From a virus, in IMG/VR virus record IMGVR_UViG_3300027754_000090, positions 1-62,795 of that record: a stretch of 62,795 nucleotides of DNA. One strand, written 5' to 3'. Below are positions 35,100 through 42,071 of the stretch, one piece after another; position 1 is the stretch's first letter; each line of letters starts with the position of its first letter. The notes under the pieces are model-generated. The model was not told the DNA's origin and did not search any database. It saw only the letters and a program-made list of their open reading frames with translations. The translations under genes were made by a program, and so were the position numbers.

Positions 35100-36114
35100 A
35101 CTGGGGTTCTGCTGTAAATTCCTCTCCACTGAGCCAGCTGCCAACGGGCAGATGTTGGTAACCACTGACTCTGAGCTCAATGGTCGCAGCACCACAGTGG
35201 CCTGGCTGAATCGTCAGACCACTGCGGTGGCTGAGCGACGGCTCTGGGATATCATGCAGCACAATATCGATGCCATTAGCAATATGGTTGAAGCTGTGGC
35301 TCAGTTACCACCCGTGCAGCATATGGTGCGCATTGGTTCAGAAACACTGCCCATGTACACTCAACCAGATTGGAAATATTTCTGGGCACAGTCTGATGTG
35401 CGTACCTATTGTGCCCAACATTTTGCTATCGTGGGCGCTCGTGCTCGAGAACTGGGTATCAGACTCAGCTTTCATCCTGGTCAGTTCTGTTGCATTGCAT
35501 CTGAAAATCCTGAAGTGGTACGCCGCAGCCTGGAAGAGTTTGAGTATCATACTGACATAGCACGCTGGATGGGTTATGGCACTGATTGGCATGATCATGG
35601 CTTCAAGATCAATATACACATGAGTGGTCGTCGTGGTGCTGTGGGTTTCCGTGAAAGTCTAGGTCAGCTCAGCCCTGAAGCTCGCAACCTGATCACTGTG
35701 GAAAATGACGAGAATAGTCACGGACTGGAAGATGTACTACAGGTCAGTGATGTGTGTGCTGTGGTGATGGATGTCCATCATCATTGGATTCGTGCTGGTG
35801 AATATATTCAGCCTGACGATGCTCGTGTACGGCAGGTAATTGACAGCTGGCGCGGAGTGAATCCTGTGATGCATTTCAGTCAGAGTCGTGAAGATCTGCT
35901 AGTGGGGCATGATCCCAATGTGCTGCCTGATATGAGTTCACTACTAGCACAGGGCTATGGCAAACAGAAGCTCCGCGCACACAGTGATTTTCTCTGGAAC
36001 AACGCAGCAAATCAGTGGGCTCGGAGCTTTTTTGATACCTTTAGCATTCAAACTGAAGCCAAAGCCAAGAACTTGGCTAGTGCTCAGTTGGCTGCCGTTA
36101 TCGCTTCTTCTTAG
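35089..36114 (+). CDS. uvsE: UV DNA damage endonuclease (UvdE/UVDE family)
   Basis: 341 residues, TIM-barrel fold. Family signatures: GFCCKFL at the start, MVRIGSETLPMY, LSFHPGQFCCIASE (metal His), INIHMSGRRG, LITVENDEN (metal Glu), VVMDVHHHWI (metal Asp and His), HFSQSR. Nicks DNA 5' of UV photoproducts and starts repair. Suits a phage exposed to sunlight in surface water. Overlaps the convergent minus-strand gene by 17 nt. Confidence 0.9.
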   Translation: MTSKLGFCCKFLSTEPAANGQMLVTTDSELNGRSTTVAWLNRQTTAVAERRLWDIMQHNIDAISNMVEAVAQLPPVQHMVRIGSETLPMYTQPDWKYFWAQSDVRTYCAQHFAIVGARARELGIRLSFHPGQFCCIASENPEVVRRSLEEFEYHTDIARWMGYGTDWHDHGFKINIHMSGRRGAVGFRESLGQLSPEARNLITVENDENSHGLEDVLQVSDVCAVVMDVHHHWIRAGEYIQPDDARVRQVIDSWRGVNPVMHFSQSREDLLVGHDPNVLPDMSSLLAQGYGKQKLRAHSDFLWNNAANQWARSFFDTFSIQTEAKAKNLASAQLAAVIASS

Positions 36115-36574
36115 GCTTACCGATAATAGTGATGGTGGGCTTGGTCTTGGGCTTAGTTTCTTTTTTTACCACAGCCTTGGGCTCTTTAGCAGCCTTGGCC
36201 TTGGGCTCTTTAGCAGCCTTGGCCTTGGGCTCTTTAGCAGCCTTGGTCTTTGTAGTTTTGGCAACTTGGGCCTTGACTGGTGCAGCCACCACCGTGGCGA
36301 TGACTTCAGCAATAACTTCAGCGATACCACACCCCGCTACCGTCTCAACCACAGGTTCTACTACTGCCACAGGTTCTACTACTGCCACAGGTTCTGCGAC
36401 TGCTTCAACCACAGGTTCTACTACTGCCACAGGTTCTGCGACTGCTTCAACCACAGGTTCTACTACTGCTGGCAGTTCACAAACGTTGGCAGGCAGCACG
36501 CAAACTGCTGGAGTTGGCTCGGGTTGGACGGCATCATCCTTGATGCCAAACAAATTTTTGATCCATGTAAACAT
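36098..36574 (-). CDS. Lys/Ala/Pro-rich cationic protein (H1-like tail)
   Basis: 158 residues, minus strand. Short head MFTWIKNLFGIKDDAV, then VVEPVVEAVAEPVAV repeats (about 38-85), and a histone-H1-like tail with repeated AAKEPKAK and a final KPKKKR. Coding strand is supported by AAAGGAG 9 nt before the ATG and a TTAAATAA late box on the minus strand. Plus-strand open frames across it are shadows. Possibly a DNA-packing or nucleoid-binding protein. Confidence 0.7.
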   Translation of the reverse strand: MFTWIKNLFGIKDDAVQPEPTPAVCVLPANVCELPAVVEPVVEAVAEPVAVVEPVVEAVAEPVAVVEPVAVVEPVVETVAGCGIAEVIAEVIATVVAAPVKAQVAKTTKTKAAKEPKAKAAKEPKAKAAKEPKAVVKKETKPKTKPTITIIGKPKKKR

Positions 36575-36632
36575 TTTATCTTCTCCTTTGAAGTATTATT
36601 ATTTAATCAGATCAGATGCTGCCCGGAAATAT

Positions 36633-36662
36633 TTGACAACGATACCACCGTCTTGCTATAAT
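36633..36662 (+). promoter_or_regulatory. Early-type promoter for clpP
   Basis: TTGACA (36633-36638), 18-bp spacer, TATAAT (36657-36662) after CTTGC; ATG 36671 is 8 nt downstream, so little or no leader. Confidence 0.82.
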
Positions 36663-36670
36663 AGCGATAT

Positions 36671-37249
36671 ATGCTTGTTCCAATTGTTGTAGAAAAAACA
36701 TCCAGCGGCGAACGAAGTTATGATATCTTCTCCAGGCTGCTCAAAGACCGTATCGTGTTGCTGAATGATGATGTTAACAATCACACTGCTGGCTTGATTG
36801 TGGCTCAGATGTTGTTCTTGGAAAGTGAAGACCGGACCCAGGACATTCTGTTTTACATCAACAGCCCAGGCGGGTCAGTAACTGATGGCTTGGCCATCTT
36901 GGATACTATTTCCTGTATCAAATGTGACGTCAGTACCATCGTAATGGGTCAGGCATGTAGTATGGGCAGTTTGCTGGCCAGTGCTGGTACTCGAGGTAAG
37001 CGGCTGATGTTGCCCAATAGTCGGCATTTGATTCACCAGCCTCTGGGCGGCGCCCAGGGGCAGGCATCGGATATTGAGATTCAGGCACGGGAAATTGTTC
37101 GCATGAAGCGACAGCTAACTGATATCTATGTGCGCAACACTGGCCAGACCTATGAAACACTAGAACGTGATATGGATCGTGACAACATCATGGATGCTGA
37201 ACAGAGTATTGCCTATGGCTTGGCAGATAAGATCATTCAGCCCAAGTAA
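36671..37249 (+). CDS. clpP: ATP-dependent Clp protease proteolytic subunit ClpP
   Basis: 192 residues. Catalytic Ser97 ([10 protein letters not shown]), His122 (RHLIHQP) and Asp171 ([11 protein letters not shown]) are all in place, with [16 protein letters not shown] as the oxyanion and strand motif. Has an early-type promoter while clpX is late-type, so phage ClpP may first join host ClpX. A strong bidirectional terminator follows. Confidence 0.96.
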   Translation: MLVPIVVEKTSSGERSYDIFSRLLKDRIVLLNDDVNNHTAGLIVAQMLFLESEDRTQDILFYINSPGGSVTDGLAILDTISCIKCDVSTIVMGQACSMGSLLASAGTRGKRLMLPNSRHLIHQPLGGAQGQASDIEIQAREIVRMKRQLTDIYVRNTGQTYETLERDMDRDNIMDAEQSIAYGLADKIIQPK

Positions 37250-37267
37250 TATTATTTTCAGTCAAAG

Positions 37268-37300
37268 AAAAAGGACGGGAATTGATCCCCGTCCTTTTTT
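37268..37300 (+). terminator. Bidirectional intrinsic terminator
   Basis: Stem AAAAAGGACGGG / CCCGTCCTTTTTT with a short loop serves clpP on the plus strand and the convergent minus-strand gene. Confidence 0.9.
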
Positions 37301-37317
37301 CTGGCTGTACCGCTTCG

Positions 37318-37512
37318 TTACTTCTTTGCAGCAGGAGCAGCCGTGGCAGGCGTTGCCATAATCGGAGCAGCCACAGGCTCTGCGGTGATCACAACGGCGA
37401 CAGCCTTGGCCTTCTTGACCTTCTTGACCTTCTTGACCTTGACAGGAGCGGCCACAGGAGCCTGAGCGAACATCAACCCAGTTGCTACCATCAATGCGAT
37501 TGCGATTTTCAT
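37318..37512 (-). CDS. Small secreted cationic protein
   Basis: 64 residues, minus strand. Signal peptide MKIAIALMVATGLMFAQA, then VKVKKVKKVKKAKAV and an Ala/Pro/Lys tail. GGAGGT about 13 nt upstream and a TTAAATAA late box on the minus strand support it. Paralogue-like to the next minus-strand gene (shared AQAPV after the signal). Confidence 0.68.
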   Translation of the reverse strand: MKIAIALMVATGLMFAQAPVAAPVKVKKVKKVKKAKAVAVVITAEPVAAPIMATPATAAPAAKK

Positions 37513-37581
37513 AAACTTTTACTACCTCCAGATGTTATTTAATGCAGCTAACAGCCACGCGGAAATTTTCAATGCAGTGTA

Positions 37582-37815
37582 TTACTTCTTGGCTTTATTG
37601 GCTGGTTTCTTTTTCTTCGCAGCCTTCTGTGTCTGCCGTTCAGTATCAGCTTGGACCACAGCAGCTGGTGGTGGTGCTACTGCCTTGGCCTTGGGCATGG
37701 GCTTGGTGGCTTTCTTGGCAGTAGTTTTGGTCACAGGCTTGTTCGTAGTTTTGGTTACAACAGGTGCCTGAGCCCACAATGCAACGGTGGCGGTTAGTAG
37801 AATCAGAATCTTCAT
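37582..37815 (-). CDS. Small secreted cationic protein
   Basis: 77 residues, minus strand, from ATG 37815 (AGGAG upstream). Signal peptide MKILILLTATVALWAQAP, then Thr/Lys-rich TKTTNKPVTKTTAKKATKPM and a basic tail KKKKPANKAKK. Minus-strand TTAAATAA precedes it. Together with 37318 and 36098 it forms a late, cationic family. Periplasmic or envelope action during lysis is one possibility. Confidence 0.68.
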   Translation of the reverse strand: MKILILLTATVALWAQAPVVTKTTNKPVTKTTAKKATKPMPKAKAVAPPPAAVVQADTERQTQKAAKKKKPANKAKK

Positions 37816-37854
37816 TGGCAAATCTCCTGTGTGTATTTATTTAATCATATAGTA

Positions 37855-37883
37855 TTGACAAGACACGTCTTCTGCGCTATAAT
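37855..37883 (+). promoter_or_regulatory. Early-type promoter
   Basis: TTGACA, 17-bp spacer, TATAAT (37878-37883); leader of about 50 nt with AAGGACA. Confidence 0.87.
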
Positions 37884-37936
37884 AATACTATAGCTGGTAT
37901 TACTACCGGCAAATTAAAACAAGGACATAATCAACA

Positions 37937-38164
37937 ATGGCATTTACTAACATTCAGACCTCACAGCGAGACTTCCTGATCGGATATTTGCAAGGCACTG
38001 GCCGTGAACTGAGCCAGGCTCAGGCAGGTAATCTTTTCAATATCAAGAATCTCCGTGCTCGTATGAGCGAAATTCGCAAGGATGGGTATCGTGTTCGCAC
38101 CAGCATCAACACCGCAGGCCGTACTGCTTACGCAGTTAGCCGTCGCATGGTTGGACAGAAGTAA
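37937..38164 (+). CDS. Small helix-turn-helix-type DNA-binding protein
   Basis: 75 residues, basic. GRELSQAQAGNLFNIKNLRA then RMSEIRKDGYRVRTSINTAG fits a winged helix-turn-helix, with the wing at the C-terminus. Strong promoter, ribosome site and own terminator imply high early expression; likely a transcription regulator. Similar small proteins occur in other large phages. Confidence 0.72.
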   Translation: MAFTNIQTSQRDFLIGYLQGTGRELSQAQAGNLFNIKNLRARMSEIRKDGYRVRTSINTAGRTAYAVSRRMVGQK

Positions 38165-38181
38165 TTCTAGTTAGGTAACCG

Positions 38182-38208
38182 GGCTGGCGGGTGACCGCCA
38201 GCCTTTTT
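38182..38208 (+). terminator. Intrinsic terminator
   Basis: 9-bp stem GGCTGGCGG / CCGCCAGCC, loop GTGA, then TTTTT. Confidence 0.92.
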
Positions 38209-38235
38209 CTTTGGCTTCGTCTACTATCATTGTCA

Positions 38236-38574
38236 ATGACTATCAACACAGATACTTATCTCAGAGGTGCTGATCTCAGAGGTGCTCTCCTCATATGTGC
38301 AGACCTCAGTGGTGCAGACCTCAGTGGTGCAGACCTCAGATTTGCAGACCTCAGTGGCACTGACCTCACTGGTGCAGACCTCACTGGTGCAGACCTCACT
38401 GGTGCAGACCTCAGTGGTGCTGACCTCAGGGAAACCAAGTTCTCCGCAGATCAGGTGATGTGGATGACTTTATCTGGGCAGATCACACCCGATCAAGCTA
38501 GCCAGTGTAAAGTGCAGGAAACACAAGACAATCTCAGGGTTGACACTGCTCAGATCATTTGCTATACTAGCTGA
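38236..38574 (+). CDS. Pentapeptide-repeat protein
   Basis: 112 residues. About 15 A(D)LSG/A(D)LTG pentapeptides form a predicted right-handed beta-helix, followed by a tail MWMTLSGQITPDQASQCKVQ shared with the protein at 39865. Pentapeptide proteins can mimic DNA (gyrase inhibitors), but the function here is unknown. The DNA shows a 15-bp repeat near GGTGCAGACCTCA. Its last codons overlap the next promoter. Confidence 0.75.
   Translation: MTINTDTYLRGADLRGALLICADLSGADLSGADLRFADLSGTDLTGADLTGADLTGADLSGADLRETKFSADQVMWMTLSGQITPDQASQCKVQETQDNLRVDTAQIICYTS
38540..38568 (+). promoter_or_regulatory. Early-type promoter inside gene end
   Basis: TTGACA (38540-38545), 17-bp spacer, TATACT (38563-38568), then AGCTGAGTAG. 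It overlaps the last codons of the pentapeptide gene. Confidence 0.87.
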
Positions 38575-38607
38575 GTAGCAGAAATACACACAGGAGAAAA
38601 AATCATT

Positions 38608-38859
38608 ATGAATTTTATTTTGGTGCCGTTCAAGAAACTTCGAAATGACTTTCGTCGCCAGATACGGTGGCGTCGGCTGAGTGAACGGGATCGCAACATC
38701 CTCGTGGCCGAATCAGAAATGATCAGGCTTCATGCCCGCTGGCAGAGTTTGTTGGCTGCTAAGAAAGCTGACGAAATATCTCGTGCTGAGTGCCGCGTTA
38801 TGGTGCAGAAAGAATATATACGGTTGAATTTTAACACCACTCTGGGCGGTAATGAATAA
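38608..38859 (+). CDS. Small basic protein, unknown
   Basis: 83 residues, Arg/Lys-rich helical (KLRNDFRRQIRWRRLSERDR). ACAGGAG site upstream; overlaps the next start by 8 nt. No family recognised. Confidence 0.6.
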   Translation: MNFILVPFKKLRNDFRRQIRWRRLSERDRNILVAESEMIRLHARWQSLLAAKKADEISRAECRVMVQKEYIRLNFNTTLGGNE

Positions 38860-39034
38860 CTATCATTTGCACGAGAGGTCGCTCAGACAGCAGAAACATC
38901 CCGCGCAGGATGTCCGGTATCTGGAGCAGTATCGCACCAGTCTGCGATTACAACGCAGGCTGATCAAGCCAGTAACACTGATGGATCGTGTCCGGGTGTG
39001 GGTCAGTAAAGTGTTGCAAACAAAGATCAAATAA
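38852..39034 (+). CDS. Small basic protein, unknown
   Basis: 60 residues, strongly basic (YRTSLRLQRRLIKPVTLMDR), helical. Starts inside the end of the preceding gene. Could bind nucleic acid. Confidence 0.55.
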   Translation: MNNYHLHERSLRQQKHPAQDVRYLEQYRTSLRLQRRLIKPVTLMDRVRVWVSKVLQTKIK

Positions 39035-39039
39035 ATGGT

Positions 39040-39068
39040 TTGACACTGACCAGATCATTTGCTATCAT
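39040..39068 (+). promoter_or_regulatory. Early-type promoter
   Basis: TTGACA (39040-39045), 17-bp spacer, TATCAT (39063-39068). Confidence 0.82.
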
Positions 39069-39087
39069 AGGTAAGTGGGGGGAATAC

Positions 39088-39630
39088 ATGAGCATGATAA
39101 CCGAGTTTGCGGATGTATTACAGTTTGCAGCGAAGCAACATCAGCGGGTGGGCCAGCAGTATCAGCACCACCCCTACAGTTTTCATCTACAACAGGTGGT
39201 CAATGTGTTGCAGGCGGCACAGAATTTAACTGGTTCAGAAATTTCCGAAGTGATTGTCCAGGCTGCCATCTGCCATGATGTGCTGGAAGATACTGGCTTG
39301 ACTTACAACGACCTCAGCAGAGTGGTGGGAGTTGTGGTGGCAGATGTGGTTTATGATGTCACCAACGAGCTGGGCAAGAACCGTGCTGACCGTGCTGAGC
39401 GAACCTATCCCAAGATCGCAGCCAACCCAGCAGCCATTGTGGTCAAGCTGGCTGACCGCATTGCCAACACTGAGTTCAGCCGTGACTCTGACAGCAGCAT
39501 GTGGCGGAAATATGTGGCTGAGTATCCCCGGTTTCGTCACTGTTTGTACCAGTTTTGGCAGTTTGAGTCTTATCCTGAAATGTCAGTGCTGTGGGCCAGA
39601 CTGGATCAGGCCAGCCAGGAGGCTGTGTGA
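39088..39630 (+). CDS. HD-domain hydrolase, MESH1/SpoT-like (putative ppGpp hydrolase)
   Basis: 180 residues, the usual size of single-domain small alarmone hydrolases. HD motifs: YSFHLQQVVNVL (first His), AAICHDVLEDTG (HD), and VVKLADRIANTEF (last Asp). Would cleave the 3'-pyrophosphate of (p)ppGpp and so dampen the host stringent response. GTGGGGGGA acts as ribosome site; early promoter at 39040. Confidence 0.8.
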   Translation: MSMITEFADVLQFAAKQHQRVGQQYQHHPYSFHLQQVVNVLQAAQNLTGSEISEVIVQAAICHDVLEDTGLTYNDLSRVVGVVVADVVYDVTNELGKNRADRAERTYPKIAANPAAIVVKLADRIANTEFSRDSDSSMWRKYVAEYPRFRHCLYQFWQFESYPEMSVLWARLDQASQEAV

Positions 39631-39860
39631 AAGATCTGTTGAACCAACCGCTGGATGTGGGTGATTCTGTGATCAACGTCATCCAACCCACGAGGTGGGA
39701 AGGTGTGAATATTGGCACTGTGCTCAAGTTCACTTTTGACCACAAAGTCCAAGTGGGCTGGCCATTGGGCTGGCCCAGTGATGGGCTCTGTCTGCCCAGC
39801 AGTTTGCTGAAGTTGATGCCCGAACAACTGACGTGGTACTTTATCACGAAAACACCATAA
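39627..39860 (+). CDS. Small unknown protein
   Basis: 77 residues from GTG 39627, which overlaps the preceding TGA; AGGAGG lies about 5 nt upstream. Beta-rich (VGDSVINVIQPTRWEGVNIG), perhaps an SH3-like barrel. Confidence 0.58.
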   Translation: MKDLLNQPLDVGDSVINVIQPTRWEGVNIGTVLKFTFDHKVQVGWPLGWPSDGLCLPSSLLKLMPEQLTWYFITKTP

Positions 39861-39864
39861 TTAT

Positions 39865-40272
39865 ATGATCATAAACGGGTACACTATCGCACCAGGTAAC
39901 GATCTCAGAGATGCTGACCTCAGAAATTCTAGCCTCAGGCGTGTTGACCTCAAGGGTGCAGACCTCAAGGGTGCAGACCTCAGGGGTGCAGACCTCAGGG
40001 GTGCAGACCTCAGGGGTGCAGACCTCAGGGGTGCAGACCTCAGTGGTACAAACCTCAGGGGTGCAGACCTCATGGGTGCAGACCTCATGGGTGCAGACCT
40101 CAGTGCTGCAGACCTCAGTGGTGCAGACCTCAGAATTGCTTGGTTCTGGGAAACCAAGGTCACAGCAGACCAGTTGATGTGGTTGACTTTATCTGGGCAG
40201 ATCACACCCGATCAAGCTAGCCGTTGTAAAGTGTTGAAAACCAAGGACAAACAAATGGTTGACGCGGCATAG
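39865..40272 (+). CDS. Pentapeptide-repeat protein
   Basis: 135 residues. Start MIINGYTIAPGNDLRDADLR, then about 17 ADLRG/ADLSG units, then the tail QLMWLTLSGQITPDQASRCK as in the 38236 product. Perfect 15-bp DNA tandem repeats (GGGGTGCAGACCTCA) near 39990-40060 show recent unit expansion. Its end again overlaps a promoter. Confidence 0.78.
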   Translation: MIINGYTIAPGNDLRDADLRNSSLRRVDLKGADLKGADLRGADLRGADLRGADLRGADLSGTNLRGADLMGADLMGADLSAADLSGADLRIAWFWETKVTADQLMWLTLSGQITPDQASRCKVLKTKDKQMVDAA

Positions 40273-40287
40273 ACCGTTTGCTATCAT
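40259..40287 (+). promoter_or_regulatory. Early-type promoter
   Basis: TTGACG, 17-bp spacer, TATCAT (40282-40287), then AGTTGAGTAAGG. Confidence 0.83.
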
Positions 40288-40310
40288 AGTTGAGTAAGGA
40301 GAAAATACAC

Positions 40311-40664
40311 ATGATGATCAAAGTGATGACACCCGGACGCAAACGAGGTGGCGTGGAATATCCGCCCACATCCACTGAATACACTGTGGACATTGTGGTG
40401 GGCCGCAGCATTGAGATTTATTGCCAGCGCAAAGATCTCAGCATGGTAGCCGGTTCTGCGTTTGAGATTGGCGACACTGCGGAATACGACAGTTACAATC
40501 TCAGCTACACTGGCGAGATCACCAAGATCACTGACAAGGCTGTAACCATTAAGAAATATGGCACTTCACACCGCCTAAATTTGAATGAATTCTGTTGGCG
40601 TAATCACAACTTCAATGCAGCCGAAACCGCTGCCCGCAATGCCGAAACATCTATGTATATCTAA
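40311..40664 (+). CDS. Unknown early protein
   Basis: 117 residues (ATG 40311, or 40314). TAAGGAG ribosome site. Beta-rich central part (EIGDTAEYDSYNLSYTGEIT) like an SH3/OB-type barrel, then a helical Ala/Asn-rich end. No family recognised. Confidence 0.6.
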   Translation: MMIKVMTPGRKRGGVEYPPTSTEYTVDIVVGRSIEIYCQRKDLSMVAGSAFEIGDTAEYDSYNLSYTGEITKITDKAVTIKKYGTSHRLNLNEFCWRNHNFNAAETAARNAETSMYI

Positions 40665-40685
40665 ACACACGAGGACAACATACCA

Positions 40686-40784
40686 ATGGAAAACACAGAG
40701 ATCTTTAACGACTACCGTCACGAATATGACAGCTGGGATGACTTTCCAGAATGTACCGAGGTTGAGGAAGAGGAAGAGGAATAG
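40686..40784 (+). CDS. Very acidic 32-residue peptide
   Basis: MENTEIFNDYRHEYDSWDDF then a Glu-rich end (TEVEEEEEE). Net charge is strongly negative; possible DNA mimic or inhibitor, but only its composition suggests this. GAGGACA upstream. Confidence 0.5.
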   Translation: MENTEIFNDYRHEYDSWDDFPECTEVEEEEEE

Positions 40785-40785
40785 C

Positions 40786-41001
40786 GTGCAGGACTTTCTC
40801 AGGCAGGAAGTGGTGATCGGAGACTATTTAGTATTTGGTCATGGTCCCAGGACCCTGTATCTTGGCGTTGTCAAGAATGTGGGCAAGAAAATGTTTTCAA
40901 TTCAGTTGCAGACTAGCTCAGGAAAAAGGATCAACAAGTACCCCGAGGGTGTGTTGAAAATAACCCCTGAGCAGGCATTTTGGCGTGTTCTCACTAGCTA
41001 G
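40786..41001 (+). CDS. Small unknown protein
   Basis: 71 residues from GTG 40786, 2 nt after the previous stop, whose GAGGAAGAGG coding end can serve as ribosome site. Beta-barrel-like (VIGDYLVFGHGPRTLYLGVV), similar in style to other small barrels here. Confidence 0.55.
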   Translation: MQDFLRQEVVIGDYLVFGHGPRTLYLGVVKNVGKKMFSIQLQTSSGKRINKYPEGVLKITPEQAFWRVLTS

Positions 41002-41004
41002 ATA

Positions 41005-41104
41005 CCAGCTCTGTGACAGCGTCAGAAACGCTCAGGAACGCATTCAGCGCCGAGTTGGGGTGTCAGACACCCATCCCGGGGTTTTCAACACGCGACAGAG
41101 CTGG
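41005..41104 (+). ncRNA. Candidate structured small RNA (100 nt)
   Basis: A 10-bp closing stem (CCAGCTCTGT at 41005-41014 with ACAGAGCTGG at 41095-41104) encloses hairpins AGCG-TCAGAAA-CGCT and GGGTGT-CAG-ACACCC. TTTT follows the closing stem. No reading frame covers it. No known family recognised; it could be a small RNA or a complex terminator. Confidence 0.6.
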
Positions 41105-41190
41105 TTTTCGCTAAGTTGTTGATTCCATTGATGTTGCTAACCTGTTGAAAACACAGGACTTAGTTGATCTAAACTTTTTCTGGAATTTGG

Positions 41191-41219
41191 TTGACTACGC
41201 GATAGCCGTTTGCTATACT
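41191..41219 (+). promoter_or_regulatory. Early-type promoter, leaderless
   Basis: TTGACT, 17-bp spacer, TATACT (41214-41219), 6 nt, ATG 41226. The repeated block CTGTTGAAAACACAGGACTT lies at 41142-41161. Confidence 0.85.
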
Positions 41220-41225
41220 TATGAT

Positions 41226-41435
41226 ATGGCACAGTACATAGTAAAGGATGAACACACTCTAGGGGTTATCGTGAGTGATATGTGTATGCAAATACTTGCT
41301 GGGAAGCCTCAGCTCGGTGGCCATTGCTGGAGGGATGGCACTGCTGCCTTTCTCCCGGACCAGAGTGACATTCGCCCGGCGACTATAGCAGACTTCGAGT
41401 ATTTTCGAGTGATGGTTCCTCCCAACTTTGCATAA
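41226..41435 (+). CDS. Small unknown early protein
   Basis: 69 residues, MAQYIVKDEHTLGVIVSDMC. Start fixed by promoter spacing. C-terminus contains RPATIADFEYFRVMVPPNFA. No function recognised. Confidence 0.6.
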   Translation: MAQYIVKDEHTLGVIVSDMCMQILAGKPQLGGHCWRDGTAAFLPDQSDIRPATIADFEYFRVMVPPNFA

Positions 41436-41440
41436 AGTTG

Positions 41441-41469
41441 TTGACAACTTCCCAACCAAATGTTATACT
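41441..41469 (+). promoter_or_regulatory. Early-type promoter, leaderless
   Basis: TTGACA (41441-41446), 17-bp spacer, TATACT (41464-41469), 6 nt, ATG 41476. The 6-nt segment TATGAT is the same as in the promoter at 41191. Confidence 0.87.
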
Positions 41470-41475
41470 TATGAT

Positions 41476-41766
41476 ATGGACAACACAGTGACCCCAACCA
41501 AGACCGGAAACTTCCCGCACGATGTGCGGGCTGGATACTACACCGCAGTCCGTAACGCTCACTACAATATGAGAGATCAGCCATTGTTTAAGGCCCAGCT
41601 CCCAGTGAATACGTTCGATGCTGACTTCCAGCAGTATCTGCTGGACAATGGCGTTCCGTCCCAGTATGTCAGCAAGGTTGCTTATGCAGCCTATGAGCGT
41701 GGCCACAGTGGTGGAGATTCTGAGATTGTCAACTGTGCAGGTGATCTGATCGAGATCTTCAATTAG
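41476..41766 (+). CDS. Small unknown early protein
   Basis: 96 residues, MDNTVTPTKTGNFPHDVRAG; helical C-terminal part (YVSKVAYAAYERGHSGGDSE). Start fixed by promoter spacing. Confidence 0.6.
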   Translation: MDNTVTPTKTGNFPHDVRAGYYTAVRNAHYNMRDQPLFKAQLPVNTFDADFQQYLLDNGVPSQYVSKVAYAAYERGHSGGDSEIVNCAGDLIEIFN

Positions 41767-41789
41767 TTGTTGAAAACAAAGGACTTATC

Positions 41790-41984
41790 ATGAACCCACA
41801 GTGTTTGAGTGTATGTGGCCCCTGCGCCACAGTGTGTAATGACTGTATCCAATCCCATAATCGTTCATTGCAGTGGCATACGGCCGAATGCTATCTGGAT
41901 GCTGTGCGGCTCGTGCGGCTGTTGACCCGGCTGGGATGGAAGTTAACGGCGCCAGAAAGTGTATCTGACGTCCGTCCTGGGTAA
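41790..41984 (+). CDS. Cys-rich small protein
   Basis: 64 residues with CLSVCGPCATVCNDC (CxxxCxxCxxxCxxC) near the start, likely a zinc-binding knuckle, then a helical tail. AAAGGAC upstream. Preceded by another copy of the GTTGAAAACA block. Confidence 0.58.
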   Translation: MNPQCLSVCGPCATVCNDCIQSHNRSLQWHTAECYLDAVRLVRLLTRLGWKLTAPESVSDVRPG

Positions 41985-42013
41985 CCTGTTGAAAACACTG
42001 GCAAAACATTTGG

Positions 42014-42042
42014 TTGACACTGACCAGACCATTTGCTATACT
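42014..42042 (+). promoter_or_regulatory. Early-type promoter (best consensus copy)
   Basis: TTGACA, 17-bp spacer CTGACCAGACCATTTGC-like, TATACT (42037-42042), then AGTTGAGTAGGGGAAAACAC as at 20169. Confidence 0.9.
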
Positions 42043-42071
42043 AGTTGAGTAGGGGAAAACACACAAACAAC

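Noticed and set aside
36129-36692. Plus-strand open frames across the Lys-rich gene
   Set aside because: No ribosome site or promoter on that strand; the minus strand has AAAGGAG, a late box and a sensible basic protein.
39930-40150. CRISPR-like array of short regular repeats
   Set aside because: The 15-bp repeats are directly contiguous, have no spacers, and encode pentapeptide units in frame.
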